In this document: positions 63,710 through 64,000 of the stretch, piece after piece
Layout: each line of letters opens with the position of its first letter
Numbering within the stretch: the first letter of the stretch is position 1
Origin: Deinococcus hopiensis KR-140
GTDB taxonomy: Bacteria > Deinococcota > Deinococci > Deinococcales > Deinococcaceae
Length of the DNA stretch: 64,000 nt
Direction of reading: 5' to 3'
NCBI RefSeq assembly: GCF_900176165.1
Contig: NZ_FWWU01000009.1
Coordinates: forward strand, 856,001 to 920,000
Position numbers and translations under genes: made by a program
The notes under the pieces: generated by a model
What the model was told of the DNA's origin: nothing
Database searches by the model: none
The model's input: only the letters and a program-made list of their open reading frames with translations

Positions 63710-64000
63710 CCGCGCTCAGTCCGGAAAACCGCCCCCTCCTGCTGGGCTCCAGCGGTAACGGCCAGTGCCGAGAAGACGTCGATCAGGGGGCGCTGCTCAC
63801 CCAGCCGCTGGACCAATTCCACGTCGCTCGTCACCGACACGCCCCGTAGGGGAAGGCAGGCGAGGGAGGGAGGCGCAATCTGCGCCACGCACGCCGGCGC
63901 GATGGAAACGCCGAGTCCGGCGTCGATCAGCTGGAGGATCGTCAGCCAGTGCGAGGCCTCCTGGGCGATGCGGGGCCGAAAACCATGGGTTTCACACAGG
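63706..64000 (-). CDS. LysR-family regulator, C-terminal part
   Basis: The last ~97 codons of a LysR substrate-binding domain; the gene continues beyond the right edge. FRPRIAQEASHWLTILQLID, AGLGVSIAPACVAQIAPPSL and the final GVSVTSDVELVQRLGEQRPL match the effector-domain end. The N-terminal helix-turn-helix is not in the window. Its target and ligand cannot be inferred. Stop codon shares bases with the stop of the kinase gene. Confidence 0.85.
   Translation of the reverse strand, partial: LCETHGFRPRIAQEASHWLTILQLIDAGLGVSIAPACVAQIAPPSLACLPLRGVSVTSDVELVQRLGEQRPLIDVFSALAVTAGAQQEGAVFRTERG

Overview
The window is high-GC bacterial chromosome, almost certainly from a Deinococcus species. The evidence is the protein set (short citrate synthase, DUF4395-led sulfite reductase operon, MocR/YgiB/YgiC group, GAF sensor kinases) and the very frequent pattern of a TANNNT -10 box only 5-9 nt upstream of the start codon with no ribosome-binding site. 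Leaderless transcription of this kind is known to be common in Deinococcus. The species cannot be named from sequence alone.

Layout. 1-4.6 kb: a MocR-YgiB-YgiC operon on the minus strand, diverging from an AhpD-like gene and a row of decayed genes, then an acetyltransferase and an FMN-binding protein. 4.6-8.5 kb: an ArgD/LysJ aminotransferase, a MATE exporter and a complete IS630-family element. 8.5-15.8 kb: one sulfur-assimilation cluster on the minus strand (DUF4395, siroheme sulfite reductase, APS kinase, APS/PAPS reductase, ATP sulfurylase, then an SsuABC-type ABC transporter). 15.8-20.6 kb: gene-poor decayed DNA with a dead ECF sigma/anti-sigma pair, an intact DUF945 protein and a dispersed repeat. 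20.6-27.6 kb: an Rrf2 regulator, a DUF1028 protein, a dead BKACE gene, PyrF, a MerR regulator coupled to an SDR, a second SDR and an LMF1-like membrane protein. 27.6-31.6 kb: an IS200/IS605 relic and small membrane or secreted proteins. 31.6-38.2 kb: nitroreductase, FKBP, signal peptidase I, a second repeat copy, 2-oxoacid dehydrogenase E1 alpha/beta and secreted proteins. 38.3-43.8 kb: a cysteine-free molybdopterin-fold protein coupled to a histidine kinase, a CAP/PKD protein, an ECF sigma factor, a FUN14 protein, a dead phosphoesterase and TsaB. 43.9-50.4 kb: citrate synthase, MBL hydrolase, a truncated VOC gene beside a third repeat copy, a YfcE-type phosphodiesterase, a DTSTTT-repeat secreted protein, a PQQ-propeller protein and tRNA-Ala(CGC). 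50.5-64 kb: GuaB, TrhA, site-2 protease, tRNA nucleotidyltransferase, HtrA, a dead nucleotidyltransferase, Hsp33, a peptide-type binding lipoprotein, a NarL-type response regulator with a large GAF sensor kinase, and the end of a LysR regulator.

How the parts work together. The sulfur cluster covers the route from sulfonate or sulfate to sulfide. Housekeeping genes (gltA, guaB, pyrF, tsaB, hslO, htrA, lepB) are intact, while roughly ten accessory genes are broken by frameshifts, nonsense codons or truncation. The window therefore mixes a stable core with actively decaying accessory DNA. The most interesting unexplained unit is the Cys-less SUOX-fold protein translationally coupled to a sensor kinase at 38.4-40.2 kb.
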